The position numbers and the translations under genes were made by a program. A DNA stretch of 64,000 nucleotides from Rahnella aceris (GTDB lineage Bacteria; Pseudomonadota; Gammaproteobacteria; Enterobacterales; Enterobacteriaceae): contig NZ_JAADJV010000001.1 of assembly GCF_011684115.1 (NCBI RefSeq), forward strand, positions 1,178,001 through 1,242,000, in the 5' to 3' direction. The notes beneath the pieces were generated by a model that saw only the letters and a list, made by a program, of their open reading frames with translations, was not told the DNA's origin and ran no database searches. Positions 37,946 through 47,430 of the stretch are shown here, piece by piece. Within the stretch, counting starts at the first letter, position 1; each line of letters starts with the position of its first letter.

Positions 37946-38881
37946 TTATTTAATTTCCAGCACGTTCAGACGTTCAACCGGCACCGCCGCTTCATCTTCA
38001 TCCGGCTGCCAGCCAACAGGCTGCATCGGAATATCTTCACGGTCAAACGCCAGATCTCCACCGTCGACTACGGCATCGCCATGACGGATCCCTTTAAAAT
38101 CGAACAGATTCATGTCATTGAGATGCGAAGGCACCACATTTTGCATCGCGCTGAACATGGTCTCAATGCGGCCAGGATATTTTTTATCCCAGTCTTTCAG
38201 CATGTCGCCGATAACCTGACGTTGCAGGTTTGGCTGCGAGCCGCACAGGTTACAAGGGATAATCGGGTATTCGCGCGCAATCGCAAAACGTTCGATATCT
38301 TTCTCGCGGCAGTACGCCAGCGGACGGATCACGATGTGTTTACCGTCGTCGCTCATCAGTTTTGGTGGCATTCCTTTCAGCTTGCCGCCGTAGAACATGT
38401 TGAGGAACAAGGTTTGCAGAATGTCATCGCGGTGATGGCCGAGGGCAATCTTGGTACAACCCAGTTCCGTCGCGGTGCGGTACAAAATCCCGCGGCGCAG
38501 ACGTGAACACAGGGAACAGGTCGTTTTGCCTTCCGGGATTTTATCTTTGACGATGGAATAGGTGTCTTCGGTGACAATCTTATATTCCACACCCAGCGCG
38601 TCTAAATACTCAGGCAGGATGTGTGCCGGAAACCCCGGTTGTTTCTGGTCAAGATTGACCGCCACCAGTGAAAAATTCACCGGCGCGCTTTGTTGCAGGT
38701 TGCGCAAAATTTCGAGCATGGTGTAGCTGTCTTTTCCGCCGGAAAGACAAACCATAATGCGATCACCTTCTTCGATCATACCGAAGTCAGCAATTGCTTT
38801 CCCAACGTCACGGCGCAGGCGCTTTTGTAGCTTGTTGAGGTTGTACTGATCTTTTTTATTAACTAATTGATTATCTGACAT
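37946..38881 (-). CDS. ttcA: TtcA, tRNA 2-thiocytidine synthetase
   Basis: A 311-residue PP-loop ATPase. SGGKDS lies at 47-52, and the cysteines that hold the [4Fe-4S] cluster are C122, C125 ('TCSLCSR') and C213, as in E. coli. It thiolates cytidine 32 of certain tRNAs. An oxygen-sensitive cluster enzyme beside the anaerobic RNA FnrS is a conserved neighbourhood. Confidence 0.97.
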   Translation of the reverse strand: MSDNQLVNKKDQYNLNKLQKRLRRDVGKAIADFGMIEEGDRIMVCLSGGKDSYTMLEILRNLQQSAPVNFSLVAVNLDQKQPGFPAHILPEYLDALGVEYKIVTEDTYSIVKDKIPEGKTTCSLCSRLRRGILYRTATELGCTKIALGHHRDDILQTLFLNMFYGGKLKGMPPKLMSDDGKHIVIRPLAYCREKDIERFAIAREYPIIPCNLCGSQPNLQRQVIGDMLKDWDKKYPGRIETMFSAMQNVVPSHLNDMNLFDFKGIRHGDAVVDGGDLAFDREDIPMQPVGWQPDEDEAAVPVERLNVLEIK

Positions 38882-39425
38882 TTTTTGATGTTCGATTCGT
38901 CTGGTGGCGCAGCAGGGGGAAAACCTGCAACGCGAGTTTCTTGTTCAGCATACCGGTCGGGTCGCTTTCATGCTCCAACTGCCGATGATAAAAGGCGGGT
39001 TTGTTCCCGCAGTCAGCATCCGGCATGCGTTCGTGTGGCGCGTATGATACGGATTACGCCGTGAAATGTCAGCGCGTTTTATAGCAGCATTCCGGCATGC
39101 TCCGCTTGGGGAAAGGGAGTTGCAGGTCTGGAAGAAGAGGCGACCCTTATTTTCGGTGTTGTCACGGACAAATAAACTTTCAGATGTTCATAAGTACTTT
39201 CGGTCATCTCCGGCCAAGAATCGGCAAATTTTTCAGGCAATAGTTTAGGTTATTTTACTTGTCCGCAGAGGGGAAGCGGGGCTGTTTAAGGGATTTTGTG
39301 CCTTGAATGACACACCTGTGATGAAGGTACGGGGCAAATACAGATGTTTCTCAATGAACAAGCTGAAATGCTAACTATGCTTACTAAACGCATTGTTAAA
39401 TCAGAATCACTTTTAGGAGAGAAGT
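38882..39425. other. 540-bp intergenic region without a recognised gene
   Basis: It contains the ttcA leader (leftward) and the promoter of the DUF903 lipoprotein pair (rightward). A 60-codon open frame at 39066-39248 has no ribosome site, signal or recognisable sequence and is not called. AT-rich sequence with possible -10 elements lies at about 39360-39400. No known small RNA was recognised, though the length would allow one. Confidence 0.45.
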
Positions 39426-39659
39426 ATGAACAGGAAAAACCTTATTGCCGCGTCACTTGCCGCTGTATCCATTCTTTTTGTCGCAGGTTGCGCGTCTAAT
39501 CAGGCGATTAAAACTACGGACGGGAAAACCATCGTCACAGACGGTAAACCTCAGGTAGATGACGATACCGGTCTGGTGTCTTATAAAAATGCCGAGACGG
39601 GTAAAACCGAGCAGATCAATCGCGACCAGGTTAAAAATATGAGTGAACTGGATAACTGA
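39426..39659 (+). CDS. YgdI/YgdR-like DUF903 lipoprotein (copy 1)
   Basis: A 77-residue lipoprotein. Signal 'MNRKNLIAASLAAVSILFVA' leads to the lipobox VAGC with lipidated Cys22. The mature domain 'IKTTDGKTIVTDGKPQVDDD' and 'TGLVSYKN....QINRDQV' is the DUF903 SH3-like fold of E. coli YgdI/YgdR. AGGAGAG precedes the ATG. It probably sits in the envelope; function unknown. A second DUF903 gene follows 32 bp downstream. Confidence 0.88.
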   Translation: MNRKNLIAASLAAVSILFVAGCASNQAIKTTDGKTIVTDGKPQVDDDTGLVSYKNAETGKTEQINRDQVKNMSELDN

Positions 39660-39691
39660 TTTATCCGGAAATTCTGACAAAGGAGAGAATG

Positions 39692-39934
39692 ATGAACAGG
39701 AATTTATTGCCTCAAAAAATGCTTTTGCCTTTAGCCGCTATCCTGTGTGTCGCAGCGCTGTCTGGCTGTACCCGCACGAGTTATGCGATTCAGACCAATG
39801 ATGCGCGAACCATCATCAGCGACGGTAAACCGAAAGAAGCAGATTCCGGTCTGCTGGAATATACCGACGCCAATGGTGTGAAACAGCAAATCAGCAAAAC
39901 TGAAGTGAAACAGGTAACAGAACTTCCGAAGTAA
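39692..39934 (+). CDS. YgdI/YgdR-like DUF903 lipoprotein (copy 2)
   Basis: An 80-residue lipoprotein with the lipobox LSGC after a hydrophobic stretch 'MLLPLAAILCVAA'. The mature part 'AIQTNDARTIISDGKPKEAD' and 'SGLLEYTDANGVKQQISKTE' repeats the plan of copy 1, so this is a tandem duplicate that has diverged. Two ATGs are adjacent (39689, 39692); the second is better spaced from AGGAG. A terminator follows. Confidence 0.87.
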   Translation: MNRNLLPQKMLLPLAAILCVAALSGCTRTSYAIQTNDARTIISDGKPKEADSGLLEYTDANGVKQQISKTEVKQVTELPK

Positions 39935-39967
39935 ATCCGGTGCGTAATCTTTTTTTGTCTGATATTA

Positions 39968-39993
39968 AAACCCGCTGCTAAAGCGGGTTTTTT
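39968..39993 (+). terminator. Terminator after the DUF903 lipoprotein pair
   Basis: AAACCCGC / GCGGGTTT with a 7-base loop is followed by TTTT. Confidence 0.88.
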
Positions 39994-40050
39994 ATGAACG
40001 GATTACCGCAAACCGTTGCCCAAATCTCTGCATTGGTTTTCTCATTGCCC

Positions 40051-41850
40051 CTATCTTTGCGACGTCACCACATTGCGTTTTAATGCTTTTTTGGCCAGTG
40101 CGGCTTTCATGCCTTTTTCTGCGCTGCGGTGCAATATCCAGCCGAACAGCAGAACTGACAGGGCGCACAGCAGGAACAGGAGCCGTCCCCACAACGGATT
40201 CGGCACCAGCACCATCAGCAGCAAACCCGCGCCCATGTACATCGAAATACGGCCGATTTTATCGCGCTGCAGGCGGTCGAACTCATCTTGTTCATGGTCG
40301 GCATAGACGGGTGTCTCCATGTCAGAAAAGAACTGCTGGCGCTGAGTTTCCCGCACTGTATCGGACTCGCGATAGAACAGAGTGGTCAGGCAGAAGAACC
40401 CGCCGGTAAACACCAGGTGCGCAAAGATATTCCACATGATCGCCACATCCAGCAGCTCACGTGCCGTCAGGGTGATCCCCAGCAGACGGGCGACATCCGG
40501 CGCGGTGAACAGGTTCGCCACCACATAAGACACACATAATCCGAATAATACGGTGACCCATGCCGCCCAGTCCGGCGTTTTACGGATAAACACACCGAGG
40601 AACAGCGGCACCACAATCGGTGCCTGCATCAGCGTGCCGACTTTCATCATCAGGTCGAACAGGCTGACTGTCTGCATGGTGTGCATGTATTGCGCCACCA
40701 GAATGACCAGTACGCCATTCACCACGCAGGCAATCTGGCCGACGCGCAACTGATATTTGTCGCTGCGTTCACTGTCACGGTTAATGACCGGCGTCCAGAA
40801 GCTGCGTACAAAAATCCCGGAATTACGGTTCAGTGCACAATCCATAGAAGACATGGTGGCGGCGAACAGTCCGGCCATCAGCAGGCCGACGGTGCCCACC
40901 GGCATGGCGCGTTCTGCAAAAATCAGATACACCGCATCGGTCGCGTTTTTGCCCAGTTCCGGATGCGCGGTTGCCGCGTCAGGATAAAGGATCGCCACCG
41001 CCCACGGCGGAATGAACCAGATAATCGTACCGACCAGCATCAGCACTAACGCGAACAATGCCGCCTTTTTGGCATTGAAACTGTCTTTGGCATTCAGGAA
41101 GCGGTAGGAATCCTGCAGATTGTTGATGCTCTGCACATTCTTGATAAAGAAGAACAGGAAACAGGCCACCAGCAGGGAAATATAATGCGGGCCAACGTCA
41201 GGGCCGGTAATGAAGCCGGAAGGAAACTCCGTCACCAGTTTCACCGGGCCGCCGACTTTAAATAACGCCACCACTGCGCAGGCAATGGAAATAATCGCCA
41301 CCACCAGCGTCTGCACAAAATCACTGGCGACCACGCCCCACGCCCCACTCAGCAGCGAAATCACCAGCACCACGATGCCCGTCACCCACAGCGTCAGAGT
41401 GATGTCGTGCCGGAATACCGCGCTGGCAAACACCGCCAGGCTGTTCAGCCATACGCCGGCGCTGAGAATGCTCAGCGGAATGATCATCCAGGTGAAAAAC
41501 TGTTCGTTACCTTTGCCGAAGCGATGGTTGATTGCCTCGGTTGCGGTATCAACACGCAACTGGCGGAAGCGGGCGGCAAACCACCACCAGGCGATCAGAT
41601 AGCCGAACACGTTACCGGCAAACACGCTGACGACATTGAAACCGTAGCGGTAAGCCTGACCGGCCGCACCGGTAAATGTCCAGGCGCTGAACTGGATCAT
41701 AAAGGCGGTCGCGCCGACCATCCACCAGAGCATTCGCCCGCCGCCGCGGAAATAGTGACTCGAGGAGCCGGACGCCATTTTTTTGAAGGCATAACTGATG
41801 GCAATCATTAAGACGAAGTAACCGATCATGACCAGAACGTTGATATCCAT
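40051..41850 (-). CDS. Sodium:solute symporter (SSS family), likely uronide importer
   Basis: A 599-residue membrane protein with about 14 hydrophobic segments beginning 'MDINVLVMIGYFVLMIAISY'. SSS features include 'GATAFMIQFSAWTFTGAAGQ' in helices 2-3 and 'LFAATMSSMDCALNRNSGI' in the eighth core helix region. A long cytoplasmic insert with many acidic residues lies near 525-555. It diverges from a polyuronate lyase operon, and SSS carriers import unsaturated uronates or oligouronides in alginate users (e.g. ToaA), so that role is inferred here. Substrate not proven. Confidence 0.82.
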   Translation of the reverse strand: MDINVLVMIGYFVLMIAISYAFKKMASGSSSHYFRGGGRMLWWMVGATAFMIQFSAWTFTGAAGQAYRYGFNVVSVFAGNVFGYLIAWWWFAARFRQLRVDTATEAINHRFGKGNEQFFTWMIIPLSILSAGVWLNSLAVFASAVFRHDITLTLWVTGIVVLVISLLSGAWGVVASDFVQTLVVAIISIACAVVALFKVGGPVKLVTEFPSGFITGPDVGPHYISLLVACFLFFFIKNVQSINNLQDSYRFLNAKDSFNAKKAALFALVLMLVGTIIWFIPPWAVAILYPDAATAHPELGKNATDAVYLIFAERAMPVGTVGLLMAGLFAATMSSMDCALNRNSGIFVRSFWTPVINRDSERSDKYQLRVGQIACVVNGVLVILVAQYMHTMQTVSLFDLMMKVGTLMQAPIVVPLFLGVFIRKTPDWAAWVTVLFGLCVSYVVANLFTAPDVARLLGITLTARELLDVAIMWNIFAHLVFTGGFFCLTTLFYRESDTVRETQRQQFFSDMETPVYADHEQDEFDRLQRDKIGRISMYMGAGLLLMVLVPNPLWGRLLFLLCALSVLLFGWILHRSAEKGMKAALAKKALKRNVVTSQR

Positions 41851-41969
41851 TGTCGTTACTCTCTTGTTTGTAGGGTGAGATGTTTTTTGGTTATGTATTG
41901 AGCAAGCGTAGAAGAGGGAATTGAAATTAAAAGTCGGACAAATAAGAAATGCTTAGTTTGTTATCAAAT

Positions 41970-41985
41970 TGTGATTCTGGTCACT
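41970..41985. promoter_or_regulatory. Candidate CRP site between symporter and lyase operon
   Basis: TGTGA-TTCTGG-TCACT matches TGTGA-N6-TCACA at 9 of 10 core positions. It lies 120 bp from the symporter start and 123 bp from the lyase start. A second palindrome, GCCGA-ATA-TCGGC (41992-42004), lies just to its right and could be the operator of the FadR-type regulator encoded at 46468. Catabolite control plus specific repression is the expected logic. Confidence 0.6.
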
Positions 41986-42107
41986 TGTTTGGCCGAATAT
42001 CGGCTTTTAAGTCAATTCTGGCTGGCGAAAATGAAGGTTCATTGCTTTATTAGTATGACTAAAGCGTGAAATCTCAACGGGGAAATGGCGCGGAGCCGGG
42101 AGAATAC

Positions 42108-43451
42108 ATGACGTTAATGCTGTGCAGTAATGGAAAAGGAGTGACGGCCAGCCTGGTGCTGTTGCTGACGCTGATGACGGGTTCTGCCGGAGCACTGGCT
42201 GCGGAACCGGCATTTTTGAATACGGCGCAAATGGCTGTTGTCCGCCAGCAACTGCATGATCACCATGCGGCACCGCAAACGGCGCAGGCGTATCAGCACT
42301 TGCTGGCCGCGGCGGATTCCGCGCTGAATAAGCCTGAGCTGAGCGTGACCGACAAAGGCATGACGCCGCCGGGAGGCTCGAAGCATGATTATCTCAGCCT
42401 GAGTGCGTACTGGTGGCCGGACGACAGCACACCCGACGGACTGCCGTGGATCCGCAGGGACGGTCATGTAAATCCCGCCAGTAAAAACGACCAGAGTGAT
42501 GGCGTGCGGCTGGCCGATTTTACCGCACGGGTGCAGAACCTGACGCTGGCGTGGTATTTCTCCGGCGAACAGAAATACGCCGATAAAGCCGCCAGCCTGC
42601 TGCGCACCTGGTTTATCAACCCGGAAACGCGCATGAACCCGAATCTGAATTATGCGCAGGGTGTGCCGGGCATTTCGCCGGGACGTAACGCCGGTGTGCT
42701 GGATGGCCGCTATTTCTCCACCCGAATTGTCGATTCGTTAGTGCTGTTGCGCGGAAATCCGGCCTGGACAGATAACGACGAACAGCAAATGCGGGCGTGG
42801 ATGCAGGATTATCTGCAGTGGTTGCAGGGCAGTAAAATCGCGAAAAAAGAAGGACGAACGGAGAACAATCACGGTAACTGGTATGTGACACAAGTCTCCG
42901 GTATTGCCTGGTATCTGGGCGATAAAGCGCTGACTGGCGACATGGCGAAGCTGATGAAAAGCAAGCTGGATGTGCAACTCAAACCCGATGGCACGCAGCC
43001 TGCCGAGCTGGCGCGCACGCGTTCGTTTCATTACAGCTACTTCAATTTGCAGGCAATCAGCATGATGGCGGTGCTGGCGCAGAAAAACGGCATTGACCTC
43101 TGGCATTACAAAACACCACAAGGCGGCAGCGTGCTGACCTCGCTGGATTTCATGGCGCGCTTTACCGATCCGTCAGTGCCCTGGCCATACAAGTCACTCG
43201 ATCAGATCCGTGTGCGTCCGGTGCCGTTGCTGTCCTGGGCGGATAACGCTACGGGTGAAAACCGTTACGAACAATACATCCGCAGCGCGAAATTCACCTT
43301 GCCGCCAGCGGTGAAACCGGCTTCCGGCGGATACCACGAAGACCTGACCCGTGGCGCGGTGATGGAGGCTGAACGCGAAACCTGGCTGCTGTCATTGCCA
43401 TCGTTTGCGGCAGGATATGTCGCGCCACAGCCTCAGGAGATGCATAAATGA
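42108..43451 (+). CDS. Secreted polyuronate lyase (alginate_lyase domain, PL38- or PL5-like)
   Basis: A 447-residue protein starting at ATG 42108 after GGGAGA; a GTG at 42066 is rejected because the signal peptide begins after it. The signal peptide of about 31 residues ends near 'GALA-AEP'. The alpha/alpha-barrel has 'YLSLSAYWWPDD', 'ENNHGNWY' (N254, H255) and 'ARTRSFHYSYFN' (H308, Y309/Y311), the catalytic Asn/His...His/Tyr set of alginate_lyase-domain enzymes. The wording of the motifs looks closer to PL38 (polymannuronate or glucuronan lyases) than to PL5 AlgL. It should act in the periplasm or outside. The stop overlaps the next ATG (ATGA). Confidence 0.8.
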   Translation: MTLMLCSNGKGVTASLVLLLTLMTGSAGALAAEPAFLNTAQMAVVRQQLHDHHAAPQTAQAYQHLLAAADSALNKPELSVTDKGMTPPGGSKHDYLSLSAYWWPDDSTPDGLPWIRRDGHVNPASKNDQSDGVRLADFTARVQNLTLAWYFSGEQKYADKAASLLRTWFINPETRMNPNLNYAQGVPGISPGRNAGVLDGRYFSTRIVDSLVLLRGNPAWTDNDEQQMRAWMQDYLQWLQGSKIAKKEGRTENNHGNWYVTQVSGIAWYLGDKALTGDMAKLMKSKLDVQLKPDGTQPAELARTRSFHYSYFNLQAISMMAVLAQKNGIDLWHYKTPQGGSVLTSLDFMARFTDPSVPWPYKSLDQIRVRPVPLLSWADNATGENRYEQYIRSAKFTLPPAVKPASGGYHEDLTRGAVMEAERETWLLSLPSFAAGYVAPQPQEMHK

Positions 43452-45586
43452 ATCACTGGCAGCCGTTGCAGATAAGCGCGGGCGAAGCGGATGAACTGCG
43501 CGGACAGATTAATGCAGATTCTCCTTTGGGTGCGGCGCTGCGTGCGCAAATCACCACGCTGGAAAACATGCTCGTGCAGCCGCTGACGATTCCCGGTCAC
43601 GGCGAGGCCGGTGGCCCTGAGCATACGCAGCACAAGCAAAACTATCTGGGAATCAATCTGGCGGGGCGTTTAGCGCTGATCACCGGTGAGCCACGTTATG
43701 GCGATTACGCGCTGGCGCTGCTGACCGGTTACGCCGACATTTATCCCTCGCTGGGCAGCGCGACCAGCAAAGACAGCAATGCGCCCGGTCGTTTGTTCCA
43801 TCAGACCCTGAATGAAAATATGTTCTGGCTGTACGCCGTCGAAGGCTACCACTGTGTGATGCCATCGCTTAGCGCGGCTCAGCGGGAACATATAGAAACT
43901 AACCTGTTTCAGGTGATGGCAGATGATGCGCTGAACCGGCATAGCCGTGATTTCGATATCGTGCATAACCACGGTATCTGGTCGGTGGCCGCGGCGGCGA
44001 TCAGTGGTTATGTGCTGGACGATGCATCGCTGGTAGAAAAAGCCTTATATGGCCTGAAAGGCGACAGTGAAAGTGGCGGATTCTTTGCCCAGCTCAGCCA
44101 GCTTTTTTCGCCGGACGGTTATTATATCGAAGGGCCGTATTACCACCGCTTTGCGTTGCGCCCGTTGTTACTGCTGGCGGAGGCCATTGAACGGCGTCAG
44201 CCGGATTTACAGATTTATCAGTTCCGTGAGCAGATTATCCGTAAAACCTGTGAAGCCCTGATGCAGACCGCATTCCCCGACGGCGTCTGGCCTGCGCTGA
44301 ATGATTCCTCTAAAACCATCAATATCCGTGATGACGGCGCGGTGATCGCCGCCAGCGTCTGCTATTCCCGCTATGGCCACAATCCGCAGTGGATCGCTGT
44401 CGCACAACAACAGCAAACGGTGTGGGTGAGTGCGGCCGCGCTGAAACTCTCTGCTGCCCTGAAAAAAGCCCCGGCAACGCCCGTGGACTGGGGCAGCGCA
44501 GAACTGCGCGATGGTCCGCAAGGCACGCAGGGCGGCATCGGGATTTTACGCAGTGACGCAGAAAATCAGGACATGGCGCTGATGTGGTACGGCCAGCACG
44601 GCAGCATTCCCCGCCTGCATTCGGCGCTCAATCACGGCCACTTTGACGGCCTGCATCTTAGCCTGTTCAGCGGCGGACGCGAGTTCCTGCGTGATTACGG
44701 CTTTGGCCGCTGGGTCAACGTCGAGCCTAAATTCGGTGGCCGCTATATTCCTGAAAACAATAGTTACTGCAAGCAGACCGTCGCGCACAACACCGTGGTG
44801 GTTGACGGGCAAAGCCAGAATGGCGGCAACAGCCTTGAAGCCGAAACACGCTGGGGCGAACCGCATTTCTTCGTCACGGGTAATCCGGCCTGTCAGGGGA
44901 TGAGTGCGCGGCTTAATGATTATTATCCGGGGGTGAACCAGCAACGGACGGTGCTGATGCTGAGCCTGCCGGAACTGTCTTCGCCGCTGATCGTCGATGT
45001 GTTCCGGCTTACCAGCCATGAGCCGCACCAGTACGATTATTGCCTGCATCATCTCGGTCAGTTTGTCCGCACTGATGCTGCTCTTGATGCTGCCAGCCAA
45101 CTGACGCCACTCGGTGAAGATCACGGCTATCAGCATTTATGGGATTGCGCGAGGGCTGATATTACGGCGGGAGATTCGGCCTTATTCAGCTGGCTTGACG
45201 GCGACAGTTACCGCACCCTGGTCAGCGCCTTTCCCGACGGTGGCGAACTGATTGTCGCCCGCACCGGGGCCAGCGATCCGAATTTTAACCTGCGTAATGA
45301 ACCCGCTTTACTGCTGCGAACCCGGGGGACAAACGCCATTTTCGCCAGCGTGTTTGAAACCCACGGCTATTTTGATGAAGCCAGCGAAACGTCCCTTGAC
45401 GCGCGCGGCAAGGTTGAACGCGTCAGCGTGGTCAGCCATGACGACGTGCAAACCGAACTGAATATTTACTTTGCCGCCAACCGGACACTGAACGTCCGCA
45501 TCAGCAACCGCGCCGCACCGGCTGCGGAAGATGCGTTCAGCGTGGCGTGGCAATCCGTTTCACCTCTGAACATCCCTGAATCATAA
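43448..45586 (+). CDS. PL17-like oligouronide lyase (heparinase II/III domain)
   Basis: A 712-residue protein with an alpha/alpha-barrel (about 1-350) and a C-terminal beta-sheet heparinase II/III domain. The pair N174-H175 ('VHNHGIW') and Y231 ('GPYYHRFA') are 57 residues apart, the same spacing as N201/H202 and Y258 in the PL17 exolyase Alg17c; 'LNHGHFDGL' (H396/H398) supplies the expected later His. There is no signal peptide, so it likely works in the cytoplasm on imported oligomers, giving unsaturated monouronate (DEH). CAGGAGAT lies upstream and the start overlaps the lyase stop. Exact substrate (alginate or glucuronan) is open. Confidence 0.85.
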   Translation: MNHWQPLQISAGEADELRGQINADSPLGAALRAQITTLENMLVQPLTIPGHGEAGGPEHTQHKQNYLGINLAGRLALITGEPRYGDYALALLTGYADIYPSLGSATSKDSNAPGRLFHQTLNENMFWLYAVEGYHCVMPSLSAAQREHIETNLFQVMADDALNRHSRDFDIVHNHGIWSVAAAAISGYVLDDASLVEKALYGLKGDSESGGFFAQLSQLFSPDGYYIEGPYYHRFALRPLLLLAEAIERRQPDLQIYQFREQIIRKTCEALMQTAFPDGVWPALNDSSKTINIRDDGAVIAASVCYSRYGHNPQWIAVAQQQQTVWVSAAALKLSAALKKAPATPVDWGSAELRDGPQGTQGGIGILRSDAENQDMALMWYGQHGSIPRLHSALNHGHFDGLHLSLFSGGREFLRDYGFGRWVNVEPKFGGRYIPENNSYCKQTVAHNTVVVDGQSQNGGNSLEAETRWGEPHFFVTGNPACQGMSARLNDYYPGVNQQRTVLMLSLPELSSPLIVDVFRLTSHEPHQYDYCLHHLGQFVRTDAALDAASQLTPLGEDHGYQHLWDCARADITAGDSALFSWLDGDSYRTLVSAFPDGGELIVARTGASDPNFNLRNEPALLLRTRGTNAIFASVFETHGYFDEASETSLDARGKVERVSVVSHDDVQTELNIYFAANRTLNVRISNRAAPAAEDAFSVAWQSVSPLNIPES

Positions 45587-45596
45587 AGGAGTCACT

Positions 45597-46373
45597 ATGT
45601 TTAACGATTTGAAAGGTCAGCGTGTTTTGATCACCGGTTCAACCAAAGGTATCGGGCTGGCGGCGGCGCAGGCATTTGCCGCAGCGGGCGCAAAAGTCGG
45701 GATTAACGGCCATCGTCATGATGCCAGCCTGGACAAACTGGCGGCTGATATCGCTAAGAACGGCGGCGAAGTGGCCTATTTTGGTGCGGATGTGACGAAG
45801 TCGGCCGAGTGCGAAGCGCTGGTGGCGAGTTTTGTCGAACGCTTTGGTGGCATTGATGTGCTGATTAATAACGCGGGCGGCCTGGGCGGACGTCAGGGGC
45901 TGGAAAGCATTGACGATGATTTTTATGACCATGTGATGGATCTCAATGCCCGCTCGGCGCTGATGGTCACAAAATTTGCTATTCCGCATCTGCGTCACGC
46001 GGCGAAACAAAGCGGCAAAACCACATCGGTGATCAGCACCGGTTCGATTGCCGGACGCGAAGGCGGCGGGCCGGGTGCCAGTCTCTACGCCGCTTCAAAG
46101 GCCTGGCTGCACAATGTGCACCGCAACTGGGTGAAAGAATTCACCCGGGACAATATCCGCTTTAACGTGATCGCGCCGGGCACCATCGACACCGTTTTTC
46201 ACGCGGATAAGAGCGCAGAAGTGCGCGAAAAAATCGCCGGCTCCATCGCCATGGGTCGTTTCGGCACCGCTGAAGAACTGGCGCCGTCTTACCTGTTTTT
46301 CGCCTCGCACGCCTGCAGTGGTTACATCACCGGCCAGATTCTGGATGTGAATGGCGGCCAGATGGCGCCGTAG
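45597..46373 (+). CDS. Short-chain dehydrogenase/reductase, likely DEH reductase
   Basis: A 258-residue classical SDR. The NAD(P) motif 'ITGSTKGIG' is at 12-20, 'NNAGG' at 91-95, Ser148/150 in 'ISTGSIAG', and the catalytic Y164-x3-K168. The C-terminus 'GYITGQILDVNGGQMAP' is typical. In alginate pathways an SDR (DehR) reduces 4-deoxy-L-erythro-5-hexoseulose uronate to KDG, and position 10 bp after the PL17 gene with AAGGAG supports this; the closely related KduD type is the alternative. Confidence 0.85.
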   Translation: MFNDLKGQRVLITGSTKGIGLAAAQAFAAAGAKVGINGHRHDASLDKLAADIAKNGGEVAYFGADVTKSAECEALVASFVERFGGIDVLINNAGGLGGRQGLESIDDDFYDHVMDLNARSALMVTKFAIPHLRHAAKQSGKTTSVISTGSIAGREGGGPGASLYAASKAWLHNVHRNWVKEFTRDNIRFNVIAPGTIDTVFHADKSAEVREKIAGSIAMGRFGTAEELAPSYLFFASHACSGYITGQILDVNGGQMAP

Positions 46374-46467
46374 CGCACAGTTCGGGTGTTTCAGTGTGGC
46401 GGGGGCATGCAGCGCGCCGCCACCTGAACTATGATGTCGGCAATCTGCACAGGAAAAAGGGAAGAGC

Positions 46468-47178
46468 ATGACGATGCAGTTTGAAACCGCCGCAGGCATG
46501 ACCCGTGGCCTGAATACCCATATCGCCCGCGACATCGCCCGCAAAATTCTTTCGGGCGAACTGGCGTCAGGCGCGATACTGCCGAGTGAAATCGAGCTGG
46601 GCGAACAGTTTGGCGTCAGCCGTACTGCGTTGCGTGAAGCGCTGAAACTGCTGACTTCCAAGGGATTACTGGAGTCGCGGCCAAAAATCGGCACCCGCGT
46701 GAAAGAGCGTCCGCAATGGAACATGCTGGATCCGCAGTTGCTGGAGTGGATGCAGGGCATGGAAGCGACGGAAGATATTTACCACCAGTTTCTGGAATTT
46801 CGCAAAGCGATTGAACCGCACGCCACCGCGCTGGCGGCGGTGAACGCCAGTAAAGAGCAACGCATTGAACTCTCAAGAATTTATCGCCAGATGTGTCACG
46901 TAGCCGAAAACTTCGATGCACAACATTGGGTCGATATCGATACGCAGTTCCACCGGATGATTTTCATTTCCTCCGGAAACTGTTTTTACGTGCCGTTCGG
47001 CAACGTGCTGACCACCATTTTCAAATGGTTCTTTGAGTATTCCTCAAAAGAAGGGGGCATGTGCCTCAGTGAACATAAACGTATTTACGAAGCGATTATG
47101 GCCGGTGACGAAGGTGCGGCATTTTCTGCCTCGCTGAGTCTGATGAAAGGGCATAAGCACCGGTTGCATCAGACATAA
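46468..47178 (+). CDS. FadR-type GntR regulator of the uronate locus
   Basis: A 236-residue GntR-family protein. The winged helix at about 13-78 has 'GELASGAILPSEIELGEQFG' and 'VSRTALREALKLLTSKGLLE'. The C-terminal FCD domain has the metal-ligand pattern 'DIDTQFHRMIF' and 'EHKRIYEAI'. FCD regulators of uronate genes (ExuR, UxuR types) respond to uronates or KDG. It is the last gene before a terminator and probably represses both the operon and the divergent symporter. Confidence 0.85.
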   Translation: MTMQFETAAGMTRGLNTHIARDIARKILSGELASGAILPSEIELGEQFGVSRTALREALKLLTSKGLLESRPKIGTRVKERPQWNMLDPQLLEWMQGMEATEDIYHQFLEFRKAIEPHATALAAVNASKEQRIELSRIYRQMCHVAENFDAQHWVDIDTQFHRMIFISSGNCFYVPFGNVLTTIFKWFFEYSSKEGGMCLSEHKRIYEAIMAGDEGAAFSASLSLMKGHKHRLHQT

Positions 47179-47212
47179 CGTTCAGCAAAACCGTTTCATG
47201 CCGTTCCTCCCG

Positions 47213-47239
47213 ATGCGCAGATCTCTCTGCGCATTTTTT
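47213..47239 (+). terminator. Terminator after the GntR gene
   Basis: ATGCGCAG / CTGCGCAT with a 6-base loop is followed by TTTTTT. Confidence 0.88.
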
Positions 47240-47430
47240 ATGTCTGATGATCCTCAAATGAGCTCACTGATACAAAAATGAAACAAACGTCACGGGCGGT
47301 TACGCCCCAGTGCCAGTGGGTTATATAGACTTGTCATAATTATTACGGTCTAATCATTTTATCAGGACATAACATTTTATGGCGCAGAGTGATTAACGAT
47401 ATTTATTTTAGTTATTAACCCGGTGAATAT

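Noticed and set aside
39066..39248. 60-codon open frame between ttcA and the DUF903 genes
   Set aside because: No ribosome site, no signal peptide, low-information sequence; treated as intergenic.
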